Shown here piece after piece: positions 8,803 through 20,100 of a stretch of DNA of 64,000 nt. A program made the position numbers and the translations under genes. Location of the stretch: positions 4,216,001 to 4,280,000 of the forward strand of contig NZ_CP119988.1 in the NCBI RefSeq assembly GCF_029338515.1. The letters run 5' to 3'. This stretch comes from Haloglomus litoreum. Its GTDB lineage: Archaea > Halobacteriota > Halobacteria > Halobacteriales > Haloarculaceae. The notes below the pieces were generated by a model. The model was not told the origin of the DNA and searched no databases. It worked only from the letters and a program-made list of their open reading frames with translations. Numbering within the stretch: position 1 is the first letter of the stretch; every line of letters begins with the position of its first letter.

Positions 8803-11800
8803 ATGGCTCCAACTCAAATCACACGCTCCGATGTGTTGGAGTGGAACTCTCTCGACGCAATCGCCGATTCAATAGCCAAGAGAGGTCTCGATATCAATAA
8901 CTCGAACCAACAGGGTGGCATCCCTCTCCAGTTCGACGACGGAGGTCGAATCCTGGTAGAGACGGTTCACAACCTCACCAAAGATGAGATGATGGATGTG
9001 CTGGAACGTATCGATGGAAGGTACTCGAGCATCCTTCTAGCGAGTGATGAATATCGGAGATTCGATATATTTTCGAAAATCGATTCCGCACCTGCCTATG
9101 GACAGCTAGATTTCGATCACTTCGGCTTCGATTTTCAGGAGGTGGTTCAGGAGGGAACCGACTCCCGACGGATAATAGAACGCTTGAATAGAATCGAGGG
9201 CTACGATAGCGACTCAATCGAGCGACTCTACTCGGACTTGGGGATTATCGAGGAATTTACGAAAGGGTACCAAGCGCTTCTCGAGGATTTCACGGAGAGA
9301 ATCTCGGTTCAGGGGGGGATCGAAGCTGACTCTCGGCGACAGTACGCACAGCGTTGCCTGAACCGACTCATCTATCTAAATCTCCTTCAGGAGCTTGATA
9401 TTCTGGAGGATGGGTATCTCGAAGATGAGCATGGACGGATATCGTACTCGGGGAGAGATACCTTCGAGGAACTCTATGAGCCGCTGTTTCATGGCGAGCT
9501 TCCTTCGGATACAGCCGAATCAGCAGAACCCTTCATGCAGAATTTCCTCTTCGAACAAAGCCCAATCGAAGAAGAGTATCCGGGGATTCGTCCGGCAGAC
9601 TCGACTGAAGAAGTGAACGAGCTGTTCGAACGTGTCCTGAAATTCCTCCGTGGCTGGGACTGGCATATCGCCAGAGGATATAATCTCAGACGCACTACGT
9701 GGGTAACACCTCGAGTCATCGGCCATGCTCTGGAGCGATACATCAACGACCAAGATGGAGGCACATATCACACTCCTGAACGCCTTGCTCGGTTCATCGT
9801 TCGAGAATCATTCCAGAAGAGTCTGATTTCGGAGTTGAATTCGGTCATCGATGAGGAGTACGACACAATCGAGCAGTTGTTCGACGAGGGAACAACCGAG
9901 GAAATCGAGCACCTGTACTTCGATGTTCTATCAGACTTCCATGTTGTCGATCCAGCAGTTGGAAGCGGTTCGTTCATCGAACGCGGAGTCGACCTGCTTT
10001 CGGACGTATACATAGAGTGTTTCCGAAGGCTCGAGCACGATGGGTCGTCTAGATTATCGGAGCTTCCGAGCTACCAGTCTGATATCGATAGAATCCTGCT
10101 AGCTAAGGAGATGGCAACCCGCCGAAATCTATGTGGGGTGGATCTCAATCCGGTAGCTCGGGAATTGACGCAGTTTCGGCTGAACCTTTCCCTCTTGTCC
10201 GCCGTCACCAATCGGAACCAAATTCGATTGCGCTCGTTACAGCTGAAATCTGGATTCAATTTCTGGAACGGGAATAGCCTGATTGGGTTCGTGAATCCGG
10301 AGGAGGCTGTTGAAGATGGGTTTCAGAATCGGCTTGGTATGTATTCACAGGATTATTCTGACCTTTACCAGGCGTTCAGGCGCTATCGACAAGGGCTGTC
10401 CAATAGTTCGAATAATACTGCTCAGATAGAATCAGCACTCTCGGAGTTACAGGAGAAAATCGACCAGAGATTTGTGGAGCAGCTTTCCGAGATAGTATCG
10501 CATGCACCAGACGAGGAGATTCTTGATAATCTCCATCCATTCCACTGGTACCTTGCATTCCCGGATATCCTCGAAGAGGGTGGATTCGATGTGGTGGTCA
10601 GCAACCCCCCTTGGAGGGATCTGGAAAAGGAGGTTACCGATTACCGCACCGGTACCGACGACGGGGCAGATTACAGATATCAACGAGAATATTTCGAGGA
10701 GAGTGATGACTATCGATTTCGAGCAAGTGGAGATGGGACTCTGAGTTCGTTGTTTATCCAAAGAGCACGGTCAATCGCGGCCGATGAAGCAATCATCACG
10801 ATGCTGATTCCGGAGGAGATATTCTCCGACCCGGGACACAGCGAGCTACGTGATCATCTCCTCAGGAAGACGGATGTTACGTACGCTATCGGTTTCGAGA
10901 ACCACGGAATCTTCCCCGACTTCCATCGTCAATTCCGATTCGGTCTTCTCCAATTTCAGAACAGTGGCGAAACTCGGACAATCGGAACCAAATTCCGCCA
11001 GACGAATCTCGACATCCTGGACTCACCCTCCGATTCCTTCCTGGAGATTCCAGCAGAGCTAATCAGGGAGTATTCTCCAACTCGATTATCATTCCCGGCC
11101 GTAGAGGTGGAGGATGATGTCAAGACCTTGCAACAAATCGTTCAGCACGCTTCCCTGGAAAGCGAGCGAGGCTGGAATATCGAGACCTTCAGAGGATTAC
11201 ATCAGGCGCGCGAAGCCGAATATCTATTCGACGAAGAGGAGCACGTATCTTATCCGATTTACGCCGGTAGGAATATCTACCAGTTCGTTCACGATAGCAG
11301 ATTCTTCGATTTGGACCGAGCTTCGTACTGGGGGATTGCTGAAGATGGTGATGGGCCGAGTGCTAAGACCCGAATCCGGGAGCGCGAGCTCGACGGATTA
11401 CAGAGGCGTTTCGGTGATATCACTCTCGACTCTGGAGAAGTGACCTTCGGAGATGGAGCGTCTATGGATTCAGGCGACGTTCCGATGCCATTCGATGAAT
11501 ATCGGATAGCATACCGCGATATCGCCAGAGCGAGCGACGAGCGAACGTTCATCGCCTCGGTCATCCCCCCAGGAGTCGTATGCCTGAACACCCTCCATAC
11601 GATACATCCGTACGATTGGAGTCGCCGAGCCTCACAGGAAGGTGTCACGTCACCGGACGAGCTCTTCAGCTTGACCTATGACTCGGAGGAGTTGTTCTGT
11701 CTCCTCGGAATCCTGAACAGCATCCCCTTCGATTATCTCATACGAACCAAGGTCGGTGTTCATCTCTCTGATTATCTGGTGAAGGAGTCTCAGGCTCCAC

Positions 11801-12111
11801 GATTGACAGATGAGAGCCCCTGGTTCGACCACATCTGGAGACCAGCTGCTCAGCTCAATTGCTACGGGGATTCATTCAGTTCTCTGAGATCAGACCTCGA
11901 TATCACTTCTCTGTCAAATGAGGAGAGACGAAGAGCCGCTCGGGCTGAAATCGACGCTGCTGTGTTCCGCGCTTATGGATTCGAAGATGACGACATCGTC
12001 ATATCGGTCCTGGATTCGTTTCCAGTCGTGAGGTCTCCTCGGGTAATGGACGATAGATACATCGATATGGTTCTCGAAGAGTTCGGGAATCTAGAAAGGG
12101 GGGAGCAATGA
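8803..12111 (+). CDS. Class IIG-like adenine-specific DNA methyltransferase
   Basis: A protein of about 1102 residues. Methyltransferase motif I is D-P-A-V-G-S-G-S-F near residue 382, followed by GVDLNPVARELTQFRLNL. Motif IV is N-P-P-W near residue 600, the signature of N6-adenine (gamma-class) enzymes such as the Eco57I/PglX group. The C-terminal 350 residues (AEYLFDEEEHVSYPIYAGRN onward) look like a target-recognition region. The ATG at 8803 (MAPTQITRSDVLEWNSLD) is preferred over a GTG at 8755, because the second methyltransferase of this window starts the same way (MTLQQITAEDIAGWDSLD). The next gene overlaps by 4 bp. Whether the N-terminal 300 residues contain a nuclease is not clear to me. 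Confidence 0.8.
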   Translation: MAPTQITRSDVLEWNSLDAIADSIAKRGLDINNSNQQGGIPLQFDDGGRILVETVHNLTKDEMMDVLERIDGRYSSILLASDEYRRFDIFSKIDSAPAYGQLDFDHFGFDFQEVVQEGTDSRRIIERLNRIEGYDSDSIERLYSDLGIIEEFTKGYQALLEDFTERISVQGGIEADSRRQYAQRCLNRLIYLNLLQELDILEDGYLEDEHGRISYSGRDTFEELYEPLFHGELPSDTAESAEPFMQNFLFEQSPIEEEYPGIRPADSTEEVNELFERVLKFLRGWDWHIARGYNLRRTTWVTPRVIGHALERYINDQDGGTYHTPERLARFIVRESFQKSLISELNSVIDEEYDTIEQLFDEGTTEEIEHLYFDVLSDFHVVDPAVGSGSFIERGVDLLSDVYIECFRRLEHDGSSRLSELPSYQSDIDRILLAKEMATRRNLCGVDLNPVARELTQFRLNLSLLSAVTNRNQIRLRSLQLKSGFNFWNGNSLIGFVNPEEAVEDGFQNRLGMYSQDYSDLYQAFRRYRQGLSNSSNNTAQIESALSELQEKIDQRFVEQLSEIVSHAPDEEILDNLHPFHWYLAFPDILEEGGFDVVVSNPPWRDLEKEVTDYRTGTDDGADYRYQREYFEESDDYRFRASGDGTLSSLFIQRARSIAADEAIITMLIPEEIFSDPGHSELRDHLLRKTDVTYAIGFENHGIFPDFHRQFRFGLLQFQNSGETRTIGTKFRQTNLDILDSPSDSFLEIPAELIREYSPTRLSFPAVEVEDDVKTLQQIVQHASLESERGWNIETFRGLHQAREAEYLFDEEEHVSYPIYAGRNIYQFVHDSRFFDLDRASYWGIAEDGDGPSAKTRIRERELDGLQRRFGDITLDSGEVTFGDGASMDSGDVPMPFDEYRIAYRDIARASDERTFIASVIPPGVVCLNTLHTIHPYDWSRRASQEGVTSPDELFSLTYDSEELFCLLGILNSIPFDYLIRTKVGVHLSDYLVKESQAPRLTDESPWFDHIWRPAAQLNCYGDSFSSLRSDLDITSLSNEERRRAARAEIDAAVFRAYGFEDDDIVISVLDSFPVVRSPRVMDDRYIDMVLEEFGNLERGEQ

Positions 12112-13481
12112 GTGAAAACGGACTCACCGTGAACGAGTGTGTCGAGCGTGCAGTCCGATATCTACCTGAAGGTGATGAGCCAGTTGTCAGCGATGGAACA
12201 GATGGATACGCGCTTCTCCTTCGTAGACTTTGTTCCGAGGTGCGCAAGTGGGATGAGGCTGATGATCAGCTCGAAGAGGAACATCTGGAACTACTTATTC
12301 ACCAATCATTGAACGAAGCAAATCAGGATGCCCACGTTATCGACGCATTCCAGAAAGAGCTGAGAACGACGCTCAGTTCCACTCCGACCGAGGAATTCAG
12401 AATCATATTTCCACTCAATATTCGAGAGACACGGAATGAGTCCGCTCCACGGGGCATCAGTGCCAGAGCGACCACCATCCGAAAACTCGAAGAATCTGAG
12501 TGGAGTGAACTGAGCGAGAAAGCGAGGGACGCCACGGAGACGCGTCATGAAGGCCAATCCTACGATGAGTTCATCGAGACCGCTCCAGAGAAGCTCACCT
12601 CCAGTCGCCACAATACCTTCTACGAGTTCAGGACCGAAGCACGGAATAGCAGTATCGCTATTTCGCTGTTGGGCCGGGACCTGGACATCATTCTCGGAAA
12701 GCTCAATTTCACCGTAATCGACTCGAGCTTGAATCAGACCGCACTGGAGGAGCTTCGTTCACTGGAACGGTCGTTGCCTGAGTCGATTGTACGCCCCGGG
12801 GTGTATCTCGTCACGCAGGAGGGTGAGTATGTGGAGTTCCGTGCAGGTCGAGATTTCGAGTCTTACAGTGGATTCCGCTTGCCTCGAGGATTTCAGGCAG
12901 ATTTCGAGTCGTTGCGTCAGTTCCCGATGGAGGTAGCTGTTGAAGAGGTAGATCGCGATATCGCCGATGCTTTCAGAGCTCTGCAATCCGGCCTGACTGC
13001 GACGACCAATGAGAATGCGTTTCTGTATTACTGGCGGGGAATCGAGGAAATAACCCTCCATGCCAGAGGGGCTGGATCAGAAGAGGCGTTGAAGCGAACC
13101 CTTCCACTAGTTCAAGACGAGTTCGACCTCGAAATCCTCGAATCGGTGACCGAGGACTTGGCCGGAAAGCGGAATGAAATCGTGCACTCCGGAATTGAAT
13201 CACCGGTATATGTCCGTGATGTGAACTTGGTACGGCAGCTGCTGTTCCTATCCATCGAAGAGATGCTCTCACTGCGGAACGACAAGTACACCCGGAGACA
13301 GATTCTGGGCATCTTGAAACGCGGACTCAACGACGACGGTCAGCTTGACCAAACGAGACAGCAGGTTGAGAAAGAAAAGTCGGAGAAGGACAAGATTATC
13401 AAAGAGATAGAAGGGGTCCGCCGCTGGAAGGAGGAAAGAAAACCAACTGAGCACGTGGAAAGGACCCAACAAGCGGATTAG
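12108..13481 (+). CDS. HEPN-domain protein coupled to the methyltransferase
   Basis: A 457-residue protein starting within the ATGA overlap with the methyltransferase. Residues 300-395 look like an Apea/HEPN-type helical domain: NAFLYYWRGIEEITLHARGA, then DLAGKRNEIVHSG, with the R-x4-H pair Arg355/His360 that forms the ribonuclease site in active HEPN proteins. The last 70 residues are a charged probable coiled coil (QTRQQVEKEKSEKDKIIKE). The N-terminal 280 residues are not recognised. A methyltransferase followed by a HEPN protein suggests a modification plus RNA-cleavage or abortive-infection arrangement; this is inference. Confidence 0.65.
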   Translation: MSENGLTVNECVERAVRYLPEGDEPVVSDGTDGYALLLRRLCSEVRKWDEADDQLEEEHLELLIHQSLNEANQDAHVIDAFQKELRTTLSSTPTEEFRIIFPLNIRETRNESAPRGISARATTIRKLEESEWSELSEKARDATETRHEGQSYDEFIETAPEKLTSSRHNTFYEFRTEARNSSIAISLLGRDLDIILGKLNFTVIDSSLNQTALEELRSLERSLPESIVRPGVYLVTQEGEYVEFRAGRDFESYSGFRLPRGFQADFESLRQFPMEVAVEEVDRDIADAFRALQSGLTATTNENAFLYYWRGIEEITLHARGAGSEEALKRTLPLVQDEFDLEILESVTEDLAGKRNEIVHSGIESPVYVRDVNLVRQLLFLSIEEMLSLRNDKYTRRQILGILKRGLNDDGQLDQTRQQVEKEKSEKDKIIKEIEGVRRWKEERKPTEHVERTQQAD

Positions 13482-13525
13482 CTATTATTAGGGCGGTCTG
13501 ACGATACCGGTAGAGAGGGAGCCCA

Positions 13526-14522
13526 CTACGCCGCCGCGTACGTCCGCCCACGGTTCGCAACATCGATGACGACCAGATTGTAGTGCGCCAGCTTCTGTAG
13601 ATACCGCCGGAGGGTCTGCCGACTCTTCGGGTGGCTCACCCGACGCCTATACGCATCACTGAGGGTCCCCACCGAGAGAGGCCCGCCGGCCTCTTTAAGA
13701 ATCTCGTAGAACACTAGCTAATGTCATTTCAGCTTCGAAATCGTCTGCTGTCGCAGCGTCTCCCGGGCGGCATCGTCCGCCTCCCGGACATCCGCAGGCG
13801 CGATCTGCGTGTGGCCGGCCGGGCCGTCTGGGCGGCCACTTCCAGCATCTCAATTCCACAGCGGGCGTCCCCGTCGGCCAGAGTCGCGATCTGTTCCAGA
13901 ATCGGCCTGGGAGCCACATTCAACACGAGCCCGGCAGCGGCCCGCCGCTCCAGGATTGCCCGGACTTCCTGGTCGCTTATCGGTCAAGAGACACACGCCG
14001 CCCGGACCGCAGCCGCGAGAAGAGCTAGTCGTCAAGACCAGCGAAGAACTGCGCCACCTAGATCGCTATAAGGATGAGATGGACGTGCGGCATCCAGTTG
14101 ATATCATACAATAGCTCCGGGGCATCCAGCTGGTCGACCTCATGTCTGACCACCACGAAGAGCTGCCCATCCCGTTCAAGAACCCGGTCCAGGAGTGCAT
14201 CGTGACTGGTCGACCGCTGGTCGATCTCGTGGGCCGGGCCGACGCCGTCGACGAGCCGGGACAGAAACGCGAAGGGGGGCTGCTGCTGCCAGGCGTTGAT
14301 GTGCCGGGTGTCCACCTCCTGGCGTTCCGTCTTGAGGTCAGCTAATGAGTACCGGGCGAGACAGGTTTTCCCAGAACCGGAGGGCCCGAAGACGTAGGAC
14401 CGCTCGCTGATTCCATCGTACACTGCCGGGACAAGGGACTCGCGGAGGGTGTTGAGTTTGTTGTGGCGGTGGAGAAGGTCGCTCGGGACGGACTCGGTAT
14501 CCAGCACGCGGGGACCTGTAAT
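13526..14522 (-). pseudogene. Orc1/Cdc6 replication initiator pseudogene
   Basis: Fragments of an Orc1/Cdc6 protein lie in order in different frames. The first, from ATG 14522 to about 14100, has VPSDLLHRHNKLNTLRESL, the Walker A GPSGSGKT and the Walker B-like LFVVVRHEVDQL, where the usual Asp-Glu is changed. The second, about 13970-13750, has QEVRAILERRAAAGLVLNVA and GDARCGIEMLEVAAQTA. The third, 13714-13526, is the C-terminal winged helix (FYEILKEAGGPLSVGTLSDA). At least two frameshifts and stop codons near 14060 break it. Such copies normally sit at plasmid or secondary chromosomal origins, so this marks a captured replicon. Confidence 0.8.
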
Positions 14523-14897
14523 CATCAACGAGCGGCCCTGAGGCGAGAATCCGAAATAATAGTAGGGAGGTAGGTCTCGGGAGTTCCGGGAGTTCCGTCG
14601 CCGGCGGAAGCAACCGGAGTGCCATGGCTGGATGTTCGACTGTAACCCAAGGAAATTGACCAATTCCACCCCATGATATCGGCAGAAAAATCAGTCATCT
14701 TCCAATCAGTTCGTGAACCACGCCAGCGTTTGTTGTGACTACATTCCTGAAATACGCCAGCTCAGGACCCGCATCCCCGAATGATATCAGTTCCCCCACT
14801 TGCTCGATAATTGTCGGCTGAAGGATATCGCTCTGCGCCTCGAATTGTGGATTGACTCGTGGAGGGCTTTATTGTAAGTCGCTTGAATCATGACAGT
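14523..14897. other. Intergenic region upstream of the orc1 pseudogene
   Basis: This stretch of about 375 bp separates the divergent orc1/cdc6 remnant and the nuclease gene at 14898. In a functional replicon this side would carry origin recognition boxes. I see no clear long inverted or direct repeats and no gene, so any origin has probably decayed. Confidence 0.4.
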
Positions 14898-16001
14898 ATG
14901 GGAGACGGATATTGGAACCCGTTCTGGCAGGCTGATGCCACTGATGATGCAACCCAAGCCGAAATCAACACCACAAAAACGCTGTTGACCGTTCTGCGTG
15001 ATTCGGCCCCAGCTGCTGAAACCACATTCCTTGAGTTGCTCTGGGAAGCGGCTCCAGGGACTCTACCAACTGAACACACAATTGTTGACTATGAGCGAGA
15101 AATCGCCAGCAAGACACCCAAGGCCGACGAGTCTTACCTCGTCGGAATAGCTAGGAAGGTAACACCATTCGACGCAGCAACTCTTGACGCAGTCAAAGAA
15201 AGTGATGGCCGACCAGACGCAGCCGTAACTGTCGAAACGCCGAGAGGGAGGTTTCGGTTTATACTCGAAGTCAAGACGGGCCGGAGCCGACTCAGCAGTA
15301 TCCAGCTCGGCAAATATTGCAACAAATTCGGAATCGAGCCGGAAAATGTCGCAACCATACGATGGTACGACATTTACCGCGAGCTACAGGCGGTTTGCGA
15401 GACTACCACTGATGAGGTTACCAACTACTTACTCACTCAACTTACAGAATATCTCGCCCTCCAGAATCTCAATCGAGAGGTCGGAGTCATCGATCACTCC
15501 GGATATGAGAAGTCCATCTACATTGACCGGACTGAGGAGGATCATGGGGTAGTATTGAAGGCTCGGGAATCAGGCAGTAGCGACATTAAGCGGTTTACGA
15601 ACACACAGTTTATTGAGCTGTTTGAGGCACTCTTTGACGCCCTTGGTTTAGATGAATCCGCCCGACGGTCGATATTCCTTGAAGCGAACGCCAGTCGGTT
15701 AGCAAAAGCAGTCGATAAAACACGGGGACAAGAGGTTGCAGCAACCACGAACGGCTTCCAAGGCGATGCGCGGATTCGTGTGGCCATTGAGGATCATGGC
15801 AGTGAAGCAGGGCTACTGAAATTCCAGTATATGCGCAAGGATGGGGGATTCGGCGAGTTCCCGAACAGTTACCACGTCATGATGACCGACTGGGAACTGT
15901 TCGAGATGGTCCACCCGGACACCGGACCCGGACTTTCGGAAACCACACGCAAAGCACTATTTGTCGATATCGACCCATCCGTAAGACATCATATCTCGTA
16001 G
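14898..16001 (+). CDS. PD-(D/E)XK nuclease-like protein
   Basis: A 367-residue protein with the nuclease core R-P-D-A-A-V-T-V near residue 105 (Asp107) and FILEVKTGRSRLS (Glu124, Lys126), so motif spacing fits the PD-(D/E)XK superfamily. The C-terminal 200 residues are not recognised. The ATG at 14898 (MGDGYWNPFWQAD) is preferred to one at 14859, as it begins a compact conserved-looking domain. It stands alone, convergent with the membrane protein at 16066. A solitary nuclease in a defence island suggests an anti-phage role, by context only. Confidence 0.65.
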   Translation: MGDGYWNPFWQADATDDATQAEINTTKTLLTVLRDSAPAAETTFLELLWEAAPGTLPTEHTIVDYEREIASKTPKADESYLVGIARKVTPFDAATLDAVKESDGRPDAAVTVETPRGRFRFILEVKTGRSRLSSIQLGKYCNKFGIEPENVATIRWYDIYRELQAVCETTTDEVTNYLLTQLTEYLALQNLNREVGVIDHSGYEKSIYIDRTEEDHGVVLKARESGSSDIKRFTNTQFIELFEALFDALGLDESARRSIFLEANASRLAKAVDKTRGQEVAATTNGFQGDARIRVAIEDHGSEAGLLKFQYMRKDGGFGEFPNSYHVMMTDWELFEMVHPDTGPGLSETTRKALFVDIDPSVRHHIS

Positions 16002-16065
16002 AACGGTCAGAGCCGCATCAAGAGGATTAGGGAGATAACTCGGCTTAACCCAACAAGCAGAGGAG

Positions 16066-17058
16066 TCAGAGCGTTACTTCGTCGACATACTTGCAGTCCT
16101 CTTGGTAGACGGGATTGCCTTCGTGCTCCACCAGTTTGGCTTTCAGTTCCTCAACAGTCTCGGTCATCTCATCCAAGATTGTAGCAGCCTCAACGGCGTA
16201 TTCGTAGAGTTCACCGTCCCCGATGTCGTCGATTGCCTCCCAGTGGATTTCTATGAGTCGTGTATCGATTTTCTCCTCGTTCTCTTCAATATCGTCGTAG
16301 TTGCCTGACACGGCGCTCGCCTCGTACGTTGCCGGACCCCTGTCCTCTATGCCAGAGGCACTGTAGTACTTCTCACCGCTATTGGGGTCAGCAGAGTTCG
16401 TCCCTTTGAGGCGCTCCTCAACAATATCCTTCATTTTCTGCTTATCGCGGTCTCGTTGCATCCGATTTAGCAAGACTGCCCGCTCGAACACCCACTCAGT
16501 GAATGCCCGTCTCGGTCGTAATGTGCAGTCATCGGCCTTGATGGTCGGGCCATCGGGATACTCCTCGTAGAATGCTTCCCTGGCACTGTCGAATTTCTCA
16601 TACTGCTGTTCAATCTCCTCCTTCAGTTCACGGAGGTCGTCGGCGTGGTTCTCCAGTAAATCCTGGAGATACCGGTCACCTTCGAGCGCCTCAGGTACGA
16701 CACGGAATTCTACCTCTTGGCTAACCACTTCGACAAGCGGAGGGGCTGGCTCAATATCCGCTCCAGTCACCTTCGGGAGGTTTGTCTCGTCAGTAAACCA
16801 GGCACCACCTTCCTCCACGCCAATCTCGTCCATATCGCCGTGCCAAGCACGTATTCGTTTCCGAAGGGTCTCAGTATGTCCCATTCGGACTTCCCGGTTT
16901 AGGTCACGCCGCAGGAGATTCTGTTGTTCCTCTTGGATAGAGGTCTGCCGACTGTAGAGGTAGACAAGGCCAGCAGTTAGCACAATCGAACCGAGACCGG
17001 AGACGACGGTCGCCCAATCCTGGAGCCACGATGCAATCGCAGTAACGAGACTCGGCAT
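16066..17058 (-). CDS. Membrane-anchored coiled-coil protein of unknown function
   Basis: A 330-residue protein with one membrane segment near the N-terminus (about residues 15-37, VVSGLGSIVLTAGLVYLYSR). The remainder is soluble and charged. Residues 125-160 (LQDLLENHADDLRELKEEIE) and 295-320 are probable coiled coils. There is no enzymatic motif that I can see. It is divergent from the PLD-SNF2 helicase gene, with a 106-bp gap. Membrane-anchored helical proteins are common as effectors or sensors in defence islands, but no specific family is evident. Confidence 0.55.
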   Translation of the reverse strand: MPSLVTAIASWLQDWATVVSGLGSIVLTAGLVYLYSRQTSIQEEQQNLLRRDLNREVRMGHTETLRKRIRAWHGDMDEIGVEEGGAWFTDETNLPKVTGADIEPAPPLVEVVSQEVEFRVVPEALEGDRYLQDLLENHADDLRELKEEIEQQYEKFDSAREAFYEEYPDGPTIKADDCTLRPRRAFTEWVFERAVLLNRMQRDRDKQKMKDIVEERLKGTNSADPNSGEKYYSASGIEDRGPATYEASAVSGNYDDIEENEEKIDTRLIEIHWEAIDDIGDGELYEYAVEAATILDEMTETVEELKAKLVEHEGNPVYQEDCKYVDEVTL

Positions 17059-17164
17059 AGATTAGGACGACAGGCCTGTCAAATGAATTTTTGGAGCGAA
17101 AGGTCAGTACCACACGGTCCTGCATCCAACAATTAAGCCCTCACCACCTCATGACGGAGTATCG

Positions 17165-20100
17165 ATGCTCTCCCTGGACCCGCTCGTCGATAATACGGAC
17201 GCGAAGCTCGAGGATGTCTACAAGAAGATCATCCCCGAGTGCGAAGAGGTCCGAATCGCGACCGGCTACTTCTACCTCTCCGGCTTCAATCTCATCAAGG
17301 ACGATCTCGATAATCTGATCGACCCGGACGAAATCGACCATGCACCGTTCCGGGTGCTGATGGGCCGGCAGACGAATCGAGCCACAGCCGAGGAAATCGA
17401 GGAGGGACAGAGTCTCCGCGAGCAGTTCCGCTCCGAGTTGCAAGCGGACATTCAGGAGCTGAACAACGCACAACTGGAGCGTCTAGAGCGACTCCGTGAT
17501 TTCATCGCGAACGGACTGGTCGACATCCGCGTTCGCGCTCCCGAGCAGGGCTACTTCCACGCGAAGGGGGCCTCCTTCCGGGCTGTTCCCGACGAGGAGG
17601 ACACGCGAGACGACGATATCGACCGGCGACCGGTTGCGACGGTGGTCGGGTCGTCGAACTTCTCGTACAGCGGCCAGCGAAACAACATCGAACTCAACCT
17701 GACCAGCCAGGACCGCACCCACGCACGCGAGTTCGAGAACTGGTACGACAACCAGTGGGCTAACGCCGAAGAGTTCAGCGAGGAGATCGTCCAGGTCATC
17801 GAGAGCAGCGACAAGTACCAGCAGTGGCAGGAACAGCAGGAGGACGAAGACGAGACCGGTGAGGAAGGAATCGACCTCGGTACGTACATCGAGCCGTTCG
17901 AGCTGTACAAACTTCTCGCGTACGACGAACTGAGCGGCAACGTCGGGACCCGCGACAGCCCGCTCTACTACTTCCAGACACTCGGCTACGAGAGCGCCAA
18001 GGAGAAACTCTCCAGATACGACGGCTGCATCATCTCCGACTCGGTCGGCCTCGGCAAGTCGTTCATCGGGAGCGAGTTGCTCCACGACTATCGCCAGCGG
18101 GGCGACCGCTGCCTGCTCATCGTCCCCGCGAACCTGACGAGCCAGTGGCGGGAACTCCTACAGGACGCTACCGACGAGGACGGCAACCCGTACTTCGGCC
18201 TCGACGTCGACGGTACCCACCTCGACGTGATGAGCATCAGCAAGTTCCAGAACCTCTCGTACGAGGCGGTGCAGGAACTCGACGACGACTTCGACGTGGT
18301 GCTCATCGACGAGGCCCATCGCTTCCGCAACTCCGGCAAGTGGCGGCCGAATCCGGACGACGAGGATGACTACAAGGGGACGCGTCGCCACGCCAACCTT
18401 CGGCTCCTCCGCGAGCAGACGATGATCATGCTGACGGCGACGCCGATCAACAACTCCGCGACCGACCTCAAGAACCTCATCGGGCTGTTCACGAGCGCGG
18501 AGGAGTTGATGAACAAGGCGTCGCTGGACTTCACCGCCTTCGACAACTACATCGAGAAGTCCGAACAGCGCAAGCGTGTCGCCGCTGGCAAGGAGGAGAT
18601 CTCCGAGGAGGAAGAGCAGGAACTGACCGAGCAGCTCCAGCAGCACTCACAGGAGATCTCGGAGATCCTGAACGAGGTGATGGTGCTGCGGACACGCAAA
18701 CACGTCAAGGAGACCATCCGGGATGACGAGGACTTCGAGATGAGCTTCAAGCCGCCGAAGCTCCACAAGGAGGAGTACAGCCTCCCGGCGGCCTACCAGC
18801 CCATCTACCGGATGCTCCCCGACGTGATGGACGCCCTCCATCTCCCCCACATCACGGTCAAGAACCCGCAGGCCGGTGGAACACTGAAAGCCCTGTACAA
18901 GCTGAATCTCCTGAAGCGGCTGGAGTCGTCCACATACGCATTCGTCCAGTCAATCCAGACGCTCCACGAGAGCGAGCGGGCGCTACTGGGCTTCCTCGAC
19001 GGGCTCCCGGAAGACGAAGGAATCGACGTGCTCCGGTCCGTCCAGGACGACGGAGCCGCCGCAACGCTGGATGACTTCGTAGAAGGAGAAGACGCGGCCG
19101 CGGACCTGGAGGAGACACTCGAGGAGTTCGGCTTCGACACCGAGGCCCTCCGTGCGGATGGCGGCGATGCAGACGAACAACACGAACTCGCCGACGCGAC
19201 CATCGGCGAGGTGAAGCGATACGTCCGTGAGGACCTCACCCTCATCGGGTACTTCCTCTCACGATTCATCGGCCGGGTTGCCGAGGACGCCGGCGCCGTG
19301 GCCGACGCCGAAGTCGAACTGGAGCAGTGGCTCGCCGACAACGGCGCCGCAGTCCTCCCGGACGTGCCCGAGGACGAACCGAATCCGCGGCTCTACCCGG
19401 GCTACGAACTGGAGGATGCCGACACGGCCACGCTGGACTTCTACGAGGCCGTGTTCGCCCTCCGGGAGTTCCGCGACCCGAAGATCGACCGGCTGACCGA
19501 GGTGCTGAACGGCCACGAGCAGAAGGTGCTCGTCTTCACGCAGTACCGCGCGACCGCCGACTACGTCCACCGGACGCTCATCGACGACCCCGACTCGCCC
19601 CTGACCGAGGCCAACAGCGCGGTGGTGAAAGGCGGCGACGAGAACAAGCAGGACATCATCCGGCGGTTTGCACCGGAGGCATCCGGCTACCAGCAGACAC
19701 TCGCCGAAAGCGGCGAGTCTGAACTCGAGTACGTCGTCGCGACGGACACGCTCAGCGAGGGAGTCAACCTGCAGGACATCGGCGTGGTCGTCAACTACGA
19801 CCTCCCGTGGAACCCGATGCGCATCGTCCAGCGGGTCGGGCGCATCGACCGCATCGGGTCGACTGCCGACAAGTTCGTCCACAACTTCTACCCCGACGGC
19901 GACATCGAGGCCGCAATCAAGCTGCTGGAGCGCCTGCAGGCGAAGATCGACGACATCGCGCTCATCGTCGGCAAGGAGAACAACATCCTCGACCCGAACG
20001 AGGACGCCGTGCTGGAGCGGGCCGGCGTCGAGACGCAGAAGACCATCGGCGAGTTGGAGGTCGAAGAGATTGAGCGGTCGCTCCGTGAATCCCGTGAGGT

